Assembly (NCBI GenBank): GCA_050329955.1
Contig: JBHJOH010000138.1
Span: 1 to 7,046 of the forward strand
Direction of reading: 5' to 3'
DNA: 7,046 nucleotides
From: JAOUGY01 sp050329955
GTDB taxonomy: Bacteria > Actinomycetota > Acidimicrobiia > Spongiisociales > ZC4RG35
Shown here: positions 5,319 through 7,046 of the stretch, piece after piece
Numbering within the stretch: the first letter of the stretch is position 1
Layout: every line of letters begins with the position of its first letter
Notes under the pieces: generated by a model
What the model saw: the letters and a program-made list of their open reading frames with translations, nothing else
Databases searched by the model: none
Told to the model about the DNA's origin: nothing
Translations under genes and position numbers: made by a program

Positions 5319-5723
5319 CTAGTGCTTGACGACGGGCTCCAGCTCTTTGGCGCCCTCGATCCAGGAGGCGACCATGCCTTCGGTGGGGAGGCGGCGTACC
5401 AGTCGCTTCTTCTCGTTGATCTCGGTCATCTTGGCCACGAGGGTCTTGGCGTTGCGACGCCGGAGCTCCTTGATGGTGTCGACTCCGGCGTTCTCGAGCA
5501 GGTCGGAGTACTCCGAACCGACTCCCTTCACCCGCATGAGATCCGCCCGGTTGACCCACTCTAGGATCTGCTCAGGCGTGAAACCGGCCTCCTCCGCGAG
5601 TGTGGCGCGGTCCTTGCGGGTCGCGCCTCGTCTCAGGAGCCCCTCTGTCGTCCGAACACCGGTCTTGCGCAGCTTTCGCGCAAACTTGGGACCGATGCCT
5701 TCGATCTCCTCGATGGATGCCAT
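5319..5723 (-). CDS. DUF4332-like helix-hairpin-helix protein
   Basis: This 134-residue protein has two copies of a helix-hairpin-helix signature: IEGIGPKFARKLRKTGVRT (7-25) and VKGVGSEYSDLLENAGVDT (65-83). Each is followed by a similar helix (TEGLLRRGA, IKELRRRNA), so the protein looks like an internal duplication. This matches the DUF4332 family as I know it. Helix-hairpin-helix motifs usually bind the DNA backbone without sequence preference, but no catalytic domain is present and the role of the family is unknown. I chose the ATG at 5723 because AGAGGA (plus-strand 5733-5738) lies nine bases upstream; an ATG at 5741 is possible. The stop abuts the heptamer array. A separate promoter appears to drive it. 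Confidence 0.82.
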   Translation of the reverse strand: MASIEEIEGIGPKFARKLRKTGVRTTEGLLRRGATRKDRATLAEEAGFTPEQILEWVNRADLMRVKGVGSEYSDLLENAGVDTIKELRRRNAKTLVAKMTEINEKKRLVRRLPTEGMVASWIEGAKELEPVVKH

Positions 5724-5763
5724 TCGTTCGATTCCTCTCATGCACCACTCGCCCCGGAGCGGG

Positions 5764-5769
5764 AGAATA
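5764..5769 (-). promoter_or_regulatory. Possible -10 box for the DUF4332 gene
   Basis: On the minus strand this reads TATTCT, matching TANNNT, and predicts a start near 5757 with a leader of about 34 bases that includes the AGAGGA ribosome site. No -35 element at the correct distance is convincing. Confidence 0.35.
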
Positions 5770-5818
5770 GTTGCCATCAACGGGCCCGAGCTCCTGCATC
5801 GCAGGTATATCGGCCGAT

Positions 5819-6409
5819 TCAGCGACGAGGCTTCAGGTCCCGCACGTCGGACGCCGTGTCGACGTCACGGGGTGCAAGCGACTCCACCCACACCTCCTCC
5901 ACCCATTCGGGGTGGGCCTGGAGCAGCCGTTTGGCGCCCTCATCCCCCGAGAGCGAGATGAGTCGGGGCCACAGTGTGCGATCGACCAGGATCGGATTCC
6001 CCCAGGTGTAGCGGTACTTGGGGACGATGGCGGGCGCCTTGGCCCGCTTCTTCTTCTCGATCAGGGCCGCCACCACCGCCGGATCGACGCCGGGCTGATC
6101 ACCCAGCACGATGAGCACCGAATCCGCCTTCGACATGCGGGTCATCGCATCCAGACCAACCCGCAACGAGGAGGCCAGACCTTCCTCCCATTCAGGGTTG
6201 TCGACCACTCCACACCCGGTGAGATCGACCTCTTCCATGACCCGTTCGAGCTCAGCTCCCAATACCACCCACAGCTCGTCGAGGCCGAAACCCTTGGTAG
6301 CCTCGATCACGGTCCCGAGCAGGGTTGCCTCGCCGCCCCACGGCTCGAGCTGTTTGGGCCGGCCGAGACGCCGGGACCCTCCTGCGGCAAGGATCAGTCC
6401 GGCGATCAT
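5819..6409 (-). CDS. MocA-like nucleotidyltransferase (molybdenum cofactor)
   Basis: This 196-residue protein has the nucleotide-binding signature LILAAGGSRRLGRPKQL (5-21), the metal-binding GDQPGVDP (103-110), GNPILVDR (137-144), GDEGAKRLL (155-163) and the C-terminal DVDTASDVRDL (182-192). This is the pattern of the MobA/MocA superfamily; the GDQP and GNP...GDEGA forms fit MocA (CTP:molybdopterin cytidylyltransferase), which makes molybdopterin cytosine dinucleotide for xanthine-dehydrogenase/CO-dehydrogenase-type enzymes. Length is normal. Its ATG overlaps the xdhC-like stop in ATGA, so it should be translationally coupled, and the partner supports the molybdenum role. Another small-molecule nucleotidyltransferase activity cannot be fully excluded. 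A 10-bp palindrome (ATCGGCCGAT, 5809-5818) abuts its stop codon. Confidence 0.85.
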   Translation of the reverse strand: MIAGLILAAGGSRRLGRPKQLEPWGGEATLLGTVIEATKGFGLDELWVVLGAELERVMEEVDLTGCGVVDNPEWEEGLASSLRVGLDAMTRMSKADSVLIVLGDQPGVDPAVVAALIEKKKRAKAPAIVPKYRYTWGNPILVDRTLWPRLISLSGDEGAKRLLQAHPEWVEEVWVESLAPRDVDTASDVRDLKPRR

Positions 6410-7046
6410 GATGTTCCCTTGGTGATGCGGCGGGCCTCTCCCCGGGTCTCGAGAGGAACATCGGAGCGGTACCGGTCGCGCGTCATCTCGGCGAGGATCG
6501 CCACGGCCACCTCCCCGGGTGTCTCGGCCCCGATGTCGAGCCCGATCGGCCCGTGAATCCGGCCCACCTCTTCCTCGCTCCAGCCCGAACCCAACAGTCT
6601 CTGCCGGCGGGCGGCTGCGGTGCGGGTGCTTCCCATGGCGCCCAGGTACCGCACCTGACGACCGTGGATCAGCGGCCACAGAGGATCTTCGAAGCGGGCA
6701 TCGTGGCTGAGCACCACCACGAAGGTACGAAGATCGAACGACAGCTGATCGGCGATCTGGTCGGGCCATCCCACCAGCAGGCGATCGGCCTCGGGGAAAC
6801 GATCCGGGGTGGTGAAGGCAGGGCGGGCGTCGGACACGGTCACGTGGTAGCCGAGGTGTCGGGCCAGCACGCACAGCGACTGGGCGATGTGCACCGCCCC
6901 GAACACCAGCAGCTGGGGTGGCGGTGCCAGGGTCTCGAAGAAGACATCGTGTCCGGCGAACGACAGCGTGATGTTCGACTCCCGCTCCATGATCGCCACG
7001 GCGTCAGCGGCCACGTCATCTGCGATCGCGGCGGGCAGCGAGCCCG
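6406..7046 (-). CDS. XdhC-family molybdoenzyme maturation protein, partial (5' end missing)
   Basis: The frame is open to the window edge, so the N-terminus lies outside; 212 residues are visible. XdhC/CoxI proteins bind molybdenum cofactor and help sulfurate and insert it into xanthine-dehydrogenase-like hydroxylases. The visible part starts at GSLPAAIADDVAADAVA, the end of the N-terminal XdhC/CoxI domain. After the linker FETLAPPPQ it holds the C-terminal Rossmann domain: LLVFGAVHIAQSLCVLARHLGY, VSDARPAFTTPDRFPEAD, VVVLSHDARFEDPL, YLGAMGSTRT, and GPIGLDIGAETPGEVAVAILAE. The dinucleotide-binding loop reads FGAVHIA rather than a classical GxGxxG, as I recall for actinobacterial members. A GTG at 7014 is not the real start because homologous-looking sequence continues upstream. 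The stop overlaps the MocA-like start by 4 bp. Confidence 0.88.
   Translation of the reverse strand, partial: GSLPAAIADDVAADAVAIMERESNITLSFAGHDVFFETLAPPPQLLVFGAVHIAQSLCVLARHLGYHVTVSDARPAFTTPDRFPEADRLLVGWPDQIADQLSFDLRTFVVVLSHDARFEDPLWPLIHGRQVRYLGAMGSTRTAAARRQRLLGSGWSEEEVGRIHGPIGLDIGAETPGEVAVAILAEMTRDRYRSDVPLETRGEARRITKGTS

Noticed and set aside
5128..5559. Minus-strand ORF with ELRATSY peptide repeats
   Set aside because: The repeats are the heptamer array read in an open frame; the rest is a shadow of the DUF4332 and HbhA-like genes.
5793..5818. Terminator after the MocA-like gene
   Set aside because: CCTGC-ATC-GCAGG and the ATCGGCCGAT palindrome can form small hairpins, but both are short and no T-run follows on the minus strand.
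5771..6556. Plus-strand ORF opposite the MocA-like gene
   Set aside because: It lies antisense to a gene with clear nucleotidyltransferase motifs and resembles no family.

Overview
The window is about 7 kb of GC-rich bacterial chromosome. Several features suggest an actinobacterium: GTG starts, promoter -10 boxes placed directly before start codons (leaderless mRNAs), an Xre regulator followed by a lysine/alanine/proline-tailed HbhA-like protein (the Rv0474-Rv0475 order of mycobacteria), and an actinobacterial style of XdhC and prephenate dehydrogenase. An Acidimicrobiia-like lineage is my best guess, but this is inference. Most of the window is ordinary chromosomal housekeeping. I see no complete new defence, mobile or biosynthetic system.

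Layout. Positions 1-281 are non-coding and repeat-rich: three and a bit copies of a 38-bp tandem repeat, then eight copies of a 7-bp repeat that shares a 10-nt core with it. A small one-helix membrane protein (282-533, +) follows. It converges on what looks like an adenosine deaminase remnant (540-878, -) that keeps the N- and C-terminal ends of the family but lacks the middle. Next comes an M20-family amidohydrolase (1001-2182, +), convergent with prephenate dehydrogenase TyrA (2195-3271, -), 12 bp between stops. TyrA diverges from a VIT1/CCC1-family iron/manganese transporter (3358-4077, +). Then a two-gene operon follows: an Xre-family regulator (4168-4650) and an HbhA/histone-H1-like protein (4653-5192). 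It ends in a textbook intrinsic terminator and a second 7-bp tandem array (5248-5317). The rest is on the minus strand: a DUF4332 helix-hairpin-helix protein (5319-5723), a MocA-like nucleotidyltransferase (5819-6409), and an XdhC-family molybdoenzyme maturation protein that overlaps it by 4 bp and runs off the right edge (6406-7046).

How genes work together. XdhC and the MocA-like protein form a translationally coupled pair that should serve molybdenum-cofactor maturation of a xanthine-dehydrogenase/CO-dehydrogenase-type hydroxylase, probably encoded to the right of the window. The Xre regulator and HbhA-like protein form an operon with a well-defined promoter and a candidate operator. TyrA makes the tyrosine precursor. 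The M20 hydrolase and VIT transporter look like stand-alone genes. The points most worth a second look are the related repeat arrays at the left, the internally deleted adenosine deaminase, and the heptamer array wedged between terminator and stop codon at 5248-5317.
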